A DNA stretch of 64,000 nucleotides. It comes from Nocardia beijingensis NBRC 16342 (GTDB taxonomy: Bacteria > Actinomycetota > Actinomycetes > Mycobacteriales > Mycobacteriaceae). Position numbers and translations under genes: made by a program. The stretch is taken from assembly GCF_001612785.1 (NCBI RefSeq), contig NZ_BDBC01000029.1, forward strand, positions 62,001 through 126,000, read 5' to 3'. Below, piece by piece: positions 35,321 to 44,893 of this stretch (positions within the stretch are counted from its first letter, which is position 1; each line of letters opens with the position of its first letter). The notes beneath the pieces are model-generated. The model made no database searches. It had not been told where the DNA came from and saw only the letters and a program-made list of their open reading frames with translations.

Positions 35321-38300
35321 CCCGCGCCGGTCAGCCGCAGGAACGCGCCCAGATCGGCGAGTTCGTCGGGGTTCGCGGGCAGATACTCGGTGAGCAGCGG
35401 TGAGCGGATGACGATCGCCTTCCACATGGCGCGGCACAGCGCGTGGATCAGGCCGCGGGCCAGCAGCGACGGCATGCCGTAGGGGGCGTCGGCGGGGGAG
35501 GAGGTGGTCATGGACAGCAGCACCACCGCCGCCTCCCGGCCGCGGAAGCGCTCCGGCGTGCCGACCAGGACGTCCTCGATCTTGGCGCGGGCCAGCAGCG
35601 TCCGGATGCGTCCCACCTGAGCGGCGTACGGAGCCACCACGAAGATGTCGTGGGGGTGCATCCGGCGGGTGGTCGCGCCGCTGGTCCAAGACCTGCCGAG
35701 CAGCGCGCGCACCCGGCGCACCACTTCGCGCGCCTCCGCGGGCGACTCGGTGGCGTTGCCGTAGTGGTCCACCAGGACGGTCTCCACGCCGGGGTCCTCG
35801 CCGTGCAGTCGCCGGGCCAGGGTGACGGTCTCGTTGGCGCGCAGGCGGCCGTCGTAGTAGAGGCGGGAGACCGGTTCGCACACCGCCGGATGCATTCGCC
35901 AGGTGCGGTCGAGGAAGTAGCCGCGCTCGGTGGGCAAGGTCTGGCGCCCATCGGCCAGCCAGCCGAGCACCGATTCGCCGACCGGGGCCGGATGGGCGCC
36001 GCGCGCGGCCGACGCCACCGGGTCGCCGAGCAGCAGCAGATTGCGGGCGCACCCGGCGACGGACACGGTCTCGGCCAGCGGGAAGCGGCCGGCGTCGGCG
36101 ATCACCAGCAGGTCGAGGCCCGCGCGGGGCACCAACTGCTCGTTCGCGAAATCGGCCGGTTCGCCGCCGAGGACGCAGCCGCTGATCGCGTTGTCCAGGA
36201 AACGCCGATAGCGGGCGGCGTCGATCACCACCCACTCCGGCGCGACGGTCGCCGCGTCCTTCTTGGCGACCAGTTCCGGCAGCACACCCGCTCGCACCAC
36301 CGCGTCGAGCAGGTTCTCCACGGCGGCGGGCGTCTGCGCGACGATGCCGATCCGCCACTTGTTCCGGGTGATCAGCCGCTCCAGCACCCTGGCCGCGGTC
36401 GCGGTCTTTCCGGTGCCCGACGGGCCCTGCACCGCGACGTAGGAATGGTCGAGAGCGCCCAGCGCCGCGGTGATCGCCGCGGCGTAGTCGCCGTGCACCT
36501 CGGGCAACCTGGCGTCACCGCGCAGCCGGGGCCTGCGGCGCGCGAGGAGGTCGAACACGGCCGTACGCGGCGTGTCCGGCAAGGTCATCAGCAGTTCCTG
36601 CGCCGCGAGTTCGATCGCGAGTTCGGCGTTCTCGTCCCACGCCGGGAGGCCGGGCGCGATGGCGGAAGGCAGTTCGTCGTAGGGTTCGCACCCCTCGGGC
36701 AGCGATTCCTCCAGCCGGACGGCGTCGTCGAATTCGGTGTCCACCGAGCAGCCGAGCACCGTCGCCGTCGCGGTGGCCCGCCGCCCCGCGTCGGTGACCA
36801 TGCCATCCGGCATCGGCTGCTCGTAGAAGGTATAGACGGCGGTGCCGGGAGTGAGCGCGCTCGGACCGGGAGCGCCGCTGGGACCGGTGCCGATCCGTCC
36901 GGTCAGGGTGAGATAACGCCGCATCGCCGGGCGGTCGGGACGACGATGCCATTTGGTGTCGACGGTGCCCCAGTCGGCGACCAGCACGCCCGGCGCGTCG
37001 TCCCATTCCTCCACCGGGTGGGTGAGCCGGTCGGCGTGCGCCCACCACAGCGGCTGCCGCTCGCGGCGGTGATAGCCGAGCGTCGCGGCCATCAACGCGG
37101 CGGGATGCAGCGGATCACCTTGCGCCGCGGCGTATTCCGCGAGCGCGGCCTCCAGTGAGGACGGCCGCGACGACGGCGGCGCCGGCTCGCCGGGGACCCA
37201 CCGTGCGGCCGGTGCGCCGGTCCGCGTGGCGACGCGCTGCTCGGCCGCGCGATCGAGCAACCAATCGCGCAACCGCAGCACCGCCCGGCAATCATGTTCG
37301 TCGGCCGGGTCGGTTCCCGGCAGCACTCGGCGCAGCCCGCCGAGCCGGTAGGAGGACTCCCCGATGAGCAGCGCGCCGCGGACGATCGGATACAGATCGA
37401 CCAGGACGCCGTCGCGCAGCAGCTCGTCCACCAGTTCCTCGTTGACGCCGTGCCGTCCGGTGCAGCGCAGCAGCGCCGTCCGCACCGCCGCGGAGTAGTG
37501 GTAGACGTGCAGATCCGGATCGATCCGGCGCCGCTGGGTCAGGTAGTCCAGCACTTGCTCGAGCACGCGGCGTTCGGCGGCCGCGGCAGGGCCGGGTTCG
37601 CTCGACCCGAGCGGCCCGCGCAACGAAAGATGCACGGTGTCGGCGCCGCCGACCTCGACGACGAGCGGGGTGCGGCCGCCGCCGGCGATGGTGAGCGACA
37701 GATCGCCCGGGGAGGGCGCAGGCAGCGCCGCGAGCACGTCCGCGTCGAGCACCGCGTAGGTCGGCTCGCCCGAAACTTCGCGCCGCAGCTGGATTTCCGC
37801 TTGGTGGCGCAGCGCGGCGACGGTGCGCGGCGGCACGCCGGGAACCGTGATCTCGGTGGTGGCCAGCCGATCGATGGTGTTCACGCCAGCTTCGCGCAGC
37901 CGGGCGCGGGCAGCGGGCGGCATGCCTGCCACCAGCAGCAGGTCACGCGCGGCGGACAGGGCCTCGGCGCAGGTGCGGCAGCGGCCGCAAGCGAGGTAGC
38001 GGGGATCGCCCCACTGCACGGGCAGCAGTTCACCGAGCTTCTCGTCCACGATGCGGTCCACCCGGCCCCGGCGCGCCCGGTACAGCGGGAGCAGTTCGCT
38101 CAGCGCTTGCGCGCTGCTCTGGGCGCCGAGATGCAGCCGGACCAGCGGTGCGGTGAGCGCGCCCGCGTGGTCGAGCGCTTCGGCGCAGGCGGCGAGTTCG
38201 AGCGCGGCGGCCACCCGGTCGGCGGTCGTGGGCGCGATGCCGTGCACGGTGTAGCGGACGCGGTGTTCGGCACGCACCAGAAAGTCGGCGGAACAATGGA

Positions 38301-38688
38301 ATCGGCCGTCGAAGAACGTCGCGCCGTGCACCACGTGTGCGCCGGAGCGCAAGGCGGCGACCGTGTCGGCGTGCGCGGCGGTCAGTGCCGCGACGCGGCG
38401 GCCCGGGTCGCCCGGTTCGTCGGGCGGGCGGTCGATCTCGACCACCGCGCCGCCGAACCGCGTGCGGTAGTCGTCGAGCAGGCGCCGCCGGACGTCATCG
38501 TTTCCCGACGCTGGCTCGTATCCGGATGCGGTGCCCGCGGCGTCGGCCGGGATGGTGCCGAGTTCGGCGTCGAGGGCGCGCAGCAGGGCGAACTCGCAAC
38601 GCGCCGCGCGGACGAGATCGACGGCAGTGCAGACGACACGATCACCGAACACGAACAAACGCGGCCCTCCTGTGTCTTCGCGGGACAC
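35290..38688 (-). CDS. RecB-type nuclease-SF1 helicase (TM0106/Rv1251c-like)
   Basis: 1132 residues from GTG. The N-terminal half resembles the TM0106 RecB-family nuclease (HVVHGATFFDGRFHCSADFLVR; four cysteines in CGRCRTCAE... and the entry cysteine ARCEFALL suggesting an iron-sulfur cluster as in Dna2/AddB), followed by a helix-hairpin-helix-like stretch (LREAGVNTIDRLATTEITVPGV) and a ribonuclease-H-like region. The C-terminal third is an SF1 helicase: Walker A QGPSGTGKTATAARVL, LVIADAGRFPLAE at the Walker B position, RTWRMHPAVCEPVSRLYY, and GTPERFRGREAAVVLLSMT. The protein resembles M. tuberculosis Rv1251c and is a core-genome gene here next to deaD. A role in DNA repair or end processing is likely. 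Confidence 0.85.
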   Translation of the reverse strand: MSREDTGGPRLFVFGDRVVCTAVDLVRAARCEFALLRALDAELGTIPADAAGTASGYEPASGNDDVRRRLLDDYRTRFGGAVVEIDRPPDEPGDPGRRVAALTAAHADTVAALRSGAHVVHGATFFDGRFHCSADFLVRAEHRVRYTVHGIAPTTADRVAAALELAACAEALDHAGALTAPLVRLHLGAQSSAQALSELLPLYRARRGRVDRIVDEKLGELLPVQWGDPRYLACGRCRTCAEALSAARDLLLVAGMPPAARARLREAGVNTIDRLATTEITVPGVPPRTVAALRHQAEIQLRREVSGEPTYAVLDADVLAALPAPSPGDLSLTIAGGGRTPLVVEVGGADTVHLSLRGPLGSSEPGPAAAAERRVLEQVLDYLTQRRRIDPDLHVYHYSAAVRTALLRCTGRHGVNEELVDELLRDGVLVDLYPIVRGALLIGESSYRLGGLRRVLPGTDPADEHDCRAVLRLRDWLLDRAAEQRVATRTGAPAARWVPGEPAPPSSRPSSLEAALAEYAAAQGDPLHPAALMAATLGYHRRERQPLWWAHADRLTHPVEEWDDAPGVLVADWGTVDTKWHRRPDRPAMRRYLTLTGRIGTGPSGAPGPSALTPGTAVYTFYEQPMPDGMVTDAGRRATATATVLGCSVDTEFDDAVRLEESLPEGCEPYDELPSAIAPGLPAWDENAELAIELAAQELLMTLPDTPRTAVFDLLARRRPRLRGDARLPEVHGDYAAAITAALGALDHSYVAVQGPSGTGKTATAARVLERLITRNKWRIGIVAQTPAAVENLLDAVVRAGVLPELVAKKDAATVAPEWVVIDAARYRRFLDNAISGCVLGGEPADFANEQLVPRAGLDLLVIADAGRFPLAETVSVAGCARNLLLLGDPVASAARGAHPAPVGESVLGWLADGRQTLPTERGYFLDRTWRMHPAVCEPVSRLYYDGRLRANETVTLARRLHGEDPGVETVLVDHYGNATESPAEAREVVRRVRALLGRSWTSGATTRRMHPHDIFVVAPYAAQVGRIRTLLARAKIEDVLVGTPERFRGREAAVVLLSMTTSSPADAPYGMPSLLARGLIHALCRAMWKAIVIRSPLLTEYLPANPDELADLGAFLRLTGAGQPKQTPSPR

Positions 38689-38768
38689 CCGCTGCCGGCG
38701 TGCGCCGAATTACACACGGACCGCAACACTGTAGCTAGCGCGCCTGACCTCGGCCTACCCTGCCCGGC

Positions 38769-40559
38769 TCAGGAACGCGGCTTACGGCGCTCGGGCCGCT
38801 TGCCGCCTTCGCGCTCGCGGCGCTGGCCGCGGCTGAACGCGCGATGCTGCGGCGCACCCTGATCCAGTTGCAGCTGGATGAGCACACCACTGATCCGTGT
38901 GCGCCGCAACGCTTCCAGCGTTTCCTCCGGCAGCTGCGCGGGCAGTTCCACCAGGCTGTGGTCGGGGCGGATGCTGATGTGCCCGAAATCGCTGCGGCGC
39001 AGACCGCCTTCGTTGGCGATGGCGCCGACGATCGCGCCGGGCACCACACGATGCCGTTTGCCGACGCTGATGCGGTAGGTCGCCAGCTCGGTGCCGGTGG
39101 CGCGGTGGTGCGTGGCACCCTGCCGCTCCTCGTCGAAACGCCGGACGGGCCGCTCGCGCGGCGTCCGGTCGCGCTGCGGGCGCTCCACCGGCTCCGGCTC
39201 CGGCTCCATGAAGAAGTTGTCGCCGTCGTAGGAGCCCACCGCCAGCGCCGCGGCGATGTCGGCCAGCGGGATGTTGTGCTCGCGCTCGTAGTCCTCGATC
39301 AGCTTGCGGAACAACGGGAGGTTCGACGAGGTGAGGTTCTCGGTGATGGCGTCGCCGAACTTGCTGACGCGCTGGGCGTTGACGTCCTCCACGCTGGGCA
39401 GCTGCATCTCGGTGAGCGGGTGCCGGGTGGCCCGCTCGATCGACTTGAGCAGATGCCGCTCGCGCGGCGCGACGAACAGCAGCGCCTCGCCGCTGCGCCC
39501 GGCCCGTCCGGTGCGGCCGATGCGGTGCACATAGGACTCGGTGTCGTGCGGGATGTCGTAGTTGACCACGTGCGAGATGCGGTCGACGTCCAGCCCGCGC
39601 GCGGCCACGTCGGTGGCGACCAGGATGTCCAGCGCGCCGGACTTGAGCTGGCCGATGGTGCGCTCGCGCTGATTCTGCGCGATATCGCCGTTGATCGCCG
39701 CGGCGGAGAACCCTCTGGCGCGCAGCTTCTCGGCGAGTTCCTCGGTGGCCTGCTTGGTGCGGACGAAGATGATCATCGCCTCGAACGACTCGACCTCGAG
39801 CACCCTGGTCAACGCGTCCAGCTTGCGCTGGTGCGACACCAGCACCCAGCGCTGGGTGATGTTGGTGGCCGTCGAGGTCTTCGCCTTGACCGTGATCTCC
39901 ACCGGATCGTGCAGGTACTGCTTGGAGATCTTGCGGATCGCGGCGGGCATGGTCGCGGAGAACAGCGCCACCTGCTTGTCCGACGGAGTGTCGGCGAGGA
40001 TGCGCTCGACGTCCTCCTGGAAGCCCATCTTCAGCATCTCGTCGGCCTCGTCGAGCACCAAATACTGCAGCTGGGACAGGTCGAGCGTGCCCTTCTCCAG
40101 GTGATCGATCACCCGGCCCGGCGTGCCGACCACCACGTGCGCGCCGCGGCGCAAGCCCGACAGCTGCACGCCGTAGCTCTGCCCGCCGTAGATGGGCAGC
40201 ACGTGCAGGCCGGGAATGTGCGCGGCGTAGCGGCCGAACGCCTCGGCGACCTGGATCGCGAGCTCACGGGTCGGCGCGAGCACGAGGGCGCGCGGGGTGC
40301 GACCGGTGGCTTCGAGCCCCATCAGGATCGGGATGGCGAAGGCCGCCGTCTTGCCGGTGCCGGTCTGCGCGAGACCGACGACGTCGGCGCCGGAGAGCAG
40401 CGGAGGGATCGTCGCGGCCTGGATCGGCGACGGCGATTCGTAACCGACGTCGGCGATGGCCGCGAGGATGCGGTCATCGATGCCCAGATCGGCGAAAGAC
40501 GGGCCGTCGGTGTCCCTGTCGTTGTCGCCAGAAACGCTGTCGACCTGATTGGTGCTCAT
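38769..40559 (-). CDS. deaD: DEAD-box ATP-dependent RNA helicase
   Basis: 596 residues. All DEAD motifs are present: Q motif (FADLGIDDRILAAIADVGYESPSPIQ), Walker A AQTGTGKT, PTRELA, TPGRVIDHL, VLDEADEML, SAT, and C-domain ARGLDVDRISHVVNYD and HRIGRTGRAGRSG. A glutamate/proline/arginine-rich linker follows, then a DbpA-type RNA-binding domain (YRISVGKRHRVVPGAIVGAI...GGLRRSDFGHISI), and a basic tail. This order is that of DeaD/CsdA, which unwinds RNA for ribosome assembly and cold adaptation and associates with the degradosome. The ATG at 40559 is divergent from the nitrilase-like gene. Confidence 0.93.
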   Translation of the reverse strand: MSTNQVDSVSGDNDRDTDGPSFADLGIDDRILAAIADVGYESPSPIQAATIPPLLSGADVVGLAQTGTGKTAAFAIPILMGLEATGRTPRALVLAPTRELAIQVAEAFGRYAAHIPGLHVLPIYGGQSYGVQLSGLRRGAHVVVGTPGRVIDHLEKGTLDLSQLQYLVLDEADEMLKMGFQEDVERILADTPSDKQVALFSATMPAAIRKISKQYLHDPVEITVKAKTSTATNITQRWVLVSHQRKLDALTRVLEVESFEAMIIFVRTKQATEELAEKLRARGFSAAAINGDIAQNQRERTIGQLKSGALDILVATDVAARGLDVDRISHVVNYDIPHDTESYVHRIGRTGRAGRSGEALLFVAPRERHLLKSIERATRHPLTEMQLPSVEDVNAQRVSKFGDAITENLTSSNLPLFRKLIEDYEREHNIPLADIAAALAVGSYDGDNFFMEPEPEPVERPQRDRTPRERPVRRFDEERQGATHHRATGTELATYRISVGKRHRVVPGAIVGAIANEGGLRRSDFGHISIRPDHSLVELPAQLPEETLEALRRTRISGVLIQLQLDQGAPQHRAFSRGQRREREGGKRPERRKPRS

Positions 40560-40621
40560 TGACCAGGAGTTTACTGCCTCGTGCTGGTCGTCCCGGCCAC
40601 CGCCCCAATACGGTGAGACCT

Positions 40622-41476
40622 ATGCAACTGGACAACTCGCCCGCGCATCGCGATATGACGCCGGATCAGCTGGACGTTGCGGTCGTCCAGTTCGCCCCGT
40701 CGACCGACCCGGCGCAGAACCTCGCCACGGTCCGCGAACACGTGCGGACGGCCGGTGAACGGGGCGCGCGCGTGGTCGTCGCGCCGGAGTACTCGATGTT
40801 CGCCGTGACCCGGCTCGACGAGCGGGTGGTCGCCGTCGCCGAGCCGCTGACCGGCCCGTTCGTCACCGGCCTCGGCGCGATCGCCCGCGAGTTCGGCGTG
40901 TTCCTGGTCGCCGGAACGGTGGAACAGATCGCGCCCGGCGGCGACCGCATCCGCAACACCTTGGTCGTGCTCGGCCCCGACGGCTCCCTCGTCACCCGGT
41001 ACCGGAAGGTCCACCTCTACGACGCCTTCGGCCACCTCGAATCGGACGTGGTCGAGCCGGGCGTGATCGAGGCGCCCGCCACCTTCACCGTCGGTGATGT
41101 GACATTCGGCATGCAGACCTGTTTCGATCTGCGCTTCCCGGAAGGCGTGCGCCGGGTCGCCGCCGCGGGCGCGCAGGTGCTGCTGCTGCCCGCCCAGTGG
41201 ATCCCCGGACCGGGCAAGGTCGACCAGTGGACCACGCTGGTGCGGGCGCGGGCGATCGAGAACACGATCTACGTCGCGGCCGCCGACCAGGCCGCTCCCC
41301 GGGGCGCGGGCGCGTCGATGATCGTGGATCCCGCCGGTGCGGTGCTCACCGAACTCGGCGACGAGCCGGGCGTGCTGACCGCGGGCATCGACCTGGCGTA
41401 CCTGGGCAAGGTGCGCACCACGAACCCCAGTCTCGCGTTGCGTCGATTCGCGATCACCGAGCGCGGACCGGAGTAG
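40622..41476 (+). CDS. Carbon-nitrogen hydrolase (nitrilase superfamily)
   Basis: ATG preceded by GGTGAG; 284 residues. The nitrilase Glu-Lys-Cys triad is visible: Glu in VVVAPEYSMF, Lys in TRYRKVHLYDAFG, and Cys in FGMQTCFDLRFPEG. The YRKVHLYD and CFDLRFPE versions place it among amidase-type members (Nit1/Nit2-like, omega-amidase or deaminated-glutathione amidase); the substrate cannot be settled. The downstream phosphoribosyltransferase gene follows after 12 bases. Confidence 0.9.
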   Translation: MQLDNSPAHRDMTPDQLDVAVVQFAPSTDPAQNLATVREHVRTAGERGARVVVAPEYSMFAVTRLDERVVAVAEPLTGPFVTGLGAIAREFGVFLVAGTVEQIAPGGDRIRNTLVVLGPDGSLVTRYRKVHLYDAFGHLESDVVEPGVIEAPATFTVGDVTFGMQTCFDLRFPEGVRRVAAAGAQVLLLPAQWIPGPGKVDQWTTLVRARAIENTIYVAAADQAAPRGAGASMIVDPAGAVLTELGDEPGVLTAGIDLAYLGKVRTTNPSLALRRFAITERGPE

Positions 41477-41488
41477 CGTTCGGAATCG

Positions 41489-42112
41489 ATGGTCTACACC
41501 GATCGGACCTCGGCGGGTCACGCGCTGGGTGCGCATCTGGAACACCTACGCGCGGCGGACCCGCTGGTGCTGGGGCTGCCCCGCGGCGGGGTTCCGGTGG
41601 CCGCGGCGGTCCGTGCGGTGATCGGCGGCGACCTCGACATCCTGCTGGTCCGTAAGCTGGGCGTGCCGTGGCAGCCCGAGCTGGCGCTGGGCGCCATCGG
41701 GGAGGACGGCGTGCGGGTGCTCAACCAGGACGTGCTGGCGCACACCGGGATAACGCCGAAGAAGGTGGACTCGATCGAGGCGCGGGAGCGCGCCGAACTG
41801 GAGCGGCGCAGGCAGGTGCTGCGCGGCGCGGCGCGGCCGATCCCGCTGACGGAGCGCACGGTGGTGATCGTCGACGACGGCATGGCGACCGGCGCCACGG
41901 TGGTGGCGGCCTGCCGGGTCGCGCGCTTGCACCGGCCCGCGCGCGTCGTGGCCGCCGTCCCCGTTTCCTCGACGGAGGCCATGCGCCGGGTCGCCGACGA
42001 GGCCGACGAGGCGGTCTGCCCGTGGGTGCCGCGCTCGCTCGGCGGCGTCGGCGGCGCGTACCGCGACTTCCACCAGCTGGAGGACGCCGAGGTCACCGCG
42101 CTGCTGTGCTGA
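41489..42112 (+). CDS. Phosphoribosyltransferase family protein
   Basis: 207 residues with the type I PRTase fold. The PRPP-binding loop is VVIVDDGMATGATV, and the early LGLPRGGVPVAAAV and ILLVRKLGVPWQPELALGAI segments are those of COG1926 proteins, a stand-alone branch without known nucleobase substrate, sometimes linked to erythromycin esterase or dienelactone hydrolase domains. The ATG lies 12 bases after the nitrilase-like gene. Its TGA abuts the convergent carbonic-anhydrase stop, giving TGATCA. Confidence 0.88.
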   Translation: MVYTDRTSAGHALGAHLEHLRAADPLVLGLPRGGVPVAAAVRAVIGGDLDILLVRKLGVPWQPELALGAIGEDGVRVLNQDVLAHTGITPKKVDSIEARERAELERRRQVLRGAARPIPLTERTVVIVDDGMATGATVVAACRVARLHRPARVVAAVPVSSTEAMRRVADEADEAVCPWVPRSLGGVGGAYRDFHQLEDAEVTALLC

Positions 42113-42637
42113 TCAGATCTCCCTGATGCCCTTGCGGTGGCGTTGCGCGAGTTCGGCGTAGAAGCCCGGATTGAGCTGGACCCACATCTGCGCCTGGGTG
42201 CCTTCGATCGGCCGTTTCACCTCGGCGGGGGATCCCGCGGCGAGCACGCCGTCGGGAATCTCCGCCCCCGGCGGCACCAGCGAATGCGCGGCGATCATGC
42301 TGCCCGCTCCGATCTCGGCCAGATCCAGCACCGTGGTCCCGTTGCCCACGATGGCCTCGGCGCCGACGGCCGCGCCGTGGAACACCACGCTGTGCGCGAT
42401 CGTCGCGCCGGGGCCGATCTCCATCGGCACGTCCGGCGGCACGTGCAGCACCGCGTTGTCCTGGATGTTGGCGCGTTCCCGGATGACGATCGGCGCCAGG
42501 TCCGCGCGCAGCACCGCGCCGTACCAGATGGAGGCGCCCGCCTCGACCCGGACGTCGCCGATCAGGGTCGCCGTCGGCGCGACGAACGCCGTCGGATCGA
42601 CCTGCGGCCGTTTGCCTTCGAATTCGTAGAGTGGCAC
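42113..42637 (-). CDS. Gamma-carbonic-anhydrase-like trimeric beta-helix protein
   Basis: The open frame extends to 42757 but the real start is the GTG at 42637 (VPLYEFEGKRPQVDPTAFVAP), with GGTGGACGA before it; 174 residues. Hexapeptide repeats of the left-handed beta helix are obvious (ATLIGDVRVEAGASIWYGAVLRAD). The three metal histidines of gamma-class enzymes are present in AVLHVP and TIAHSVVFHGA, with the acidic loop shortened as in YrdA/CaiE/PaaY-type proteins. These bind Zn or Fe; carbonic anhydrase activity is shown for some and absent in others. Confidence 0.88.
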   Translation of the reverse strand: MPLYEFEGKRPQVDPTAFVAPTATLIGDVRVEAGASIWYGAVLRADLAPIVIRERANIQDNAVLHVPPDVPMEIGPGATIAHSVVFHGAAVGAEAIVGNGTTVLDLAEIGAGSMIAAHSLVPPGAEIPDGVLAAGSPAEVKRPIEGTQAQMWVQLNPGFYAELAQRHRKGIREI

Positions 42638-42740
42638 TCGTCCACCGTAAATGGTTCGGTCGCGCCGGCCCGGAGCGGTGTGCCGCGTGACTCGGCGACG
42701 AATCCGATGTCGGCCGAGGCGGCGCTGCCCCACCGTCGTT

Positions 42741-42766
42741 GCAGGCCGGACTCGCATCGGGCCTGC
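42741..42766 (-). terminator. Hairpin downstream of espG-like gene
   Basis: GCAGGCC and GGCCTGC form a 7-base stem around a 12-base loop, 8 bases beyond the stop of the EspG-like gene on the minus strand. No T run follows. Confidence 0.45.
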
Positions 42767-42773
42767 GAATGGT

Positions 42774-43598
42774 TCAGCGCGCGGCGTACGCCGTAGAGGT
42801 GCGCGCGGCCGCTGCCACCAGCGGCCGCAACTGGGCGGCCAGTCGTTCCGCGGTCACCGCGACGACGTCGACGTCCGGGCCGGTGCGCACCGCGTACCGG
42901 CCGTCGGCGACCACGTCGATCCAGCACAGCACGCCGAACGGACGCAGTTCCCCCGCGCCCCGGCGGGCGGAGACGACCATCTGGCCGATGCCTTCGCGCG
43001 GCTGCCGCAGCAGCCTGCGGATCCGGGACGGAGTGGACGGACCGGCGACCGGGACGGTGACCAGGTTGCGGCTGTCCTCGCCGACCTGGGACAGGGGAGC
43101 GGTCAGGCGCGGGAGCATGCCGGGGGCGTTCTCCGGGAGCATCGAGACGATCCGCGGGCACAAGGTCTTCGAGCCGCCCGCGAACAACCGCACGTCGCCG
43201 CCGCGATCGGGTGTCGCGCCGGGGCGCTGCGCCGCGACCACCGCGATGTTCCCGGCGGCGGCGCCGAGGATACGGATCGGCCGGGGTTCCGGGCCGCTGT
43301 CCGTGGGCGGACGCGTTCCGCCCCTGTCGCGCGGCGCAGGGTCGGGCGCGTCACGCTGACCGAACACCTCGACCCGCAGGTCCGGCTGGGCGAGGATGCG
43401 CAGCGCCGCTTCCAGATCGGCGTCGAGCACCTGATCGCACCAGCGATCGAGCGCGGGAAGCTGTGCGGCGCGTTCCGCGGTGTCGCGTGCCGACAGGCGC
43501 ACGGCGAGTGGATAGGGGATGCGATCCCCGTCGGTGCGTGACCAGGCCAGTGCGAACTGGTCCGGGGTCAGCGTCCAGTTCACTCGTACTCGGTCCAT
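42774..43598 (-). CDS. EspG-family ESX secretion-associated chaperone
   Basis: 274 residues, in the size range of EspG. The N-terminus (VNWTLTPDQFALAWSRTDGDRIPYPL) and the C-terminal RQPREGIGQMVVSARRGAGE...GVLCWIDVVADGRYAV are EspG family motifs. EspG binds PE-PPE-type substrates in the cytosol and keeps them soluble before type VII secretion. The gene overlaps the PPE-like gene by 19 bases, fitting a chaperone encoded with its client. No ESX core genes (eccB, eccC, eccD, mycP) are in the window, so the secretion machine must be elsewhere. Confidence 0.85.
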   Translation of the reverse strand: MDRVRVNWTLTPDQFALAWSRTDGDRIPYPLAVRLSARDTAERAAQLPALDRWCDQVLDADLEAALRILAQPDLRVEVFGQRDAPDPAPRDRGGTRPPTDSGPEPRPIRILGAAAGNIAVVAAQRPGATPDRGGDVRLFAGGSKTLCPRIVSMLPENAPGMLPRLTAPLSQVGEDSRNLVTVPVAGPSTPSRIRRLLRQPREGIGQMVVSARRGAGELRPFGVLCWIDVVADGRYAVRTGPDVDVVAVTAERLAAQLRPLVAAAARTSTAYAAR

Positions 43599-44893
43599 TC
43601 GCCGAGCACGGGCGGCGTGGTCGGATCGAGCGACCCGATCAGTTCACCGCCGTCGTCGGAGGGCTCGAGGAAGGTGGGGAGATCGTCGAGGTCGAACTCG
43701 TCGTCCTCGTCGTCGATCGGCGCCAGCCGTGCGCTCGCGGCGTTCGCGGCCACGCTCGAACCCGAGCGCGGGGTGTCGGCGGCGGCCACCGCACCGCCCA
43801 TCAGGCCGCCCACCGCTCCGGCGCCCAGACCGGTGACCGCCGCGTCGGAGCCGTCGTCGTTCTTGCGCCGCTCGTCGCGCTTGCGCTGTTCCTCGGGCGG
43901 AAGCTGGTTACCGACGCCGGGAACGGCGGGCACTGTGACGGGCTCGCTCGTCACCGAAGCGGGTGCCGTGGCCGGAGCCGGAGCGCCCGCGGCGGGCGCG
44001 GTGCGGAGGACGGAGGCGGCCGCGACCGTCGGGAACGCTGCCGCCGCGGCGGGTGCGACTCCGGGCGCGGTCGGAGCCGATGTCCCGGCCGCGACCGTGG
44101 CGGCGGGTGTCGGCGCGGCAGGCGGCGGCTGCGGCGACGTGGCGGGTGGCTCCGCGGCGGGCGCCGGATCGGCAGGCGTCGCGGAGACGCTCTGCTCCAC
44201 CACGTGGATCGGCTTCGGCGCGTGTGTCCCGGACCGGGTGGGTTGCGCGTCCGGTGCGGCCTCGGTGGTCCCGGCGATCTTGCTCGTCGGCGCGGCGGTG
44301 GGAGCAGGGGCGGCGGGTTGGTCCGATTCGTCGGGGAAGGCGGGCACGTCGGTGCCGGTCCGGATGAAAACTCCCGCGTAGATGTCGTTCATCGCCCGCA
44401 CGACGTCTTGCCGGGCGTGCTCGCTCGCCTTCTGCCCCTCGACATTGCTGGTCGCCCGGGACGGATCCAGCAGCGCCGCCCCCAGATCCGGTGCGCCGGC
44501 GCTCGGTTCGGTCACCGCGGCCCGCAGCGCTTCCGCCGCGTCGCTCGCCTGCCCGAGGCGCTGCGAGACGACCGCGAACACGTCGGCCAGATCTTGCCCG
44601 CTCTGCTCGAACACGCGCACCACCGCGTCCGCGCTCTTGGCCGCCGAGCCGCGCCAGCCGTCGGCGATGGCCGCGCGAATCTCGGTGTGCGCCTGGAAGA
44701 CGGCGTCGGCGAGGTGCGCCGCCGCGTCGCTCCACGCCTGCTGGCCGCCCGCGAGCACGGCCGGGTTCAGCAACTGGACCTTGGCGTGGATCTCGTCGTG
44801 GGTGAGGTTGTCGAACACTTCGACGTTCGGGGCGTAAGCGGGGTCGGTGCGCCGGTGGGTGGCCCGCTCGCCCGCGCGCGGCATCTCACGCAT
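43580..44893 (-). CDS. PPE/WXG100-superfamily protein with Pro-Ala-rich tail
   Basis: 437 residues. Residues about 25-190 are helical and PPE-like (AHLADAVFQAHTEIRAAIADGWRGSAAKSADAVVRVF, with WRGSAA as the WXG-type turn). Residues about 195-330 are a Pro/Ala/Thr-rich disordered linker, then a glycine-rich hydrophobic patch (AVTGLGAGAVGGLMGGAVAA) and an acidic tail (DDEDDEFDLDD) ending GEWTEYE. This is the layout of nocardial type VII substrates. It overlaps the WXG-like gene by 8 bases upstream and the espG-like gene downstream. The client relation to EspG is inferred from the overlap. Confidence 0.8.
   Translation of the reverse strand: MREMPRAGERATHRRTDPAYAPNVEVFDNLTHDEIHAKVQLLNPAVLAGGQQAWSDAAAHLADAVFQAHTEIRAAIADGWRGSAAKSADAVVRVFEQSGQDLADVFAVVSQRLGQASDAAEALRAAVTEPSAGAPDLGAALLDPSRATSNVEGQKASEHARQDVVRAMNDIYAGVFIRTGTDVPAFPDESDQPAAPAPTAAPTSKIAGTTEAAPDAQPTRSGTHAPKPIHVVEQSVSATPADPAPAAEPPATSPQPPPAAPTPAATVAAGTSAPTAPGVAPAAAAAFPTVAAASVLRTAPAAGAPAPATAPASVTSEPVTVPAVPGVGNQLPPEEQRKRDERRKNDDGSDAAVTGLGAGAVGGLMGGAVAAADTPRSGSSVAANAASARLAPIDDEDDEFDLDDLPTFLEPSDDGGELIGSLDPTTPPVLGEWTEYE

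Noticed and set aside
35443..37158. A 571-codon frame antisense to the nuclease-helicase
   Set aside because: His/Arg/Gly-rich shadow translation with no motifs; the sense strand has full helicase motifs.
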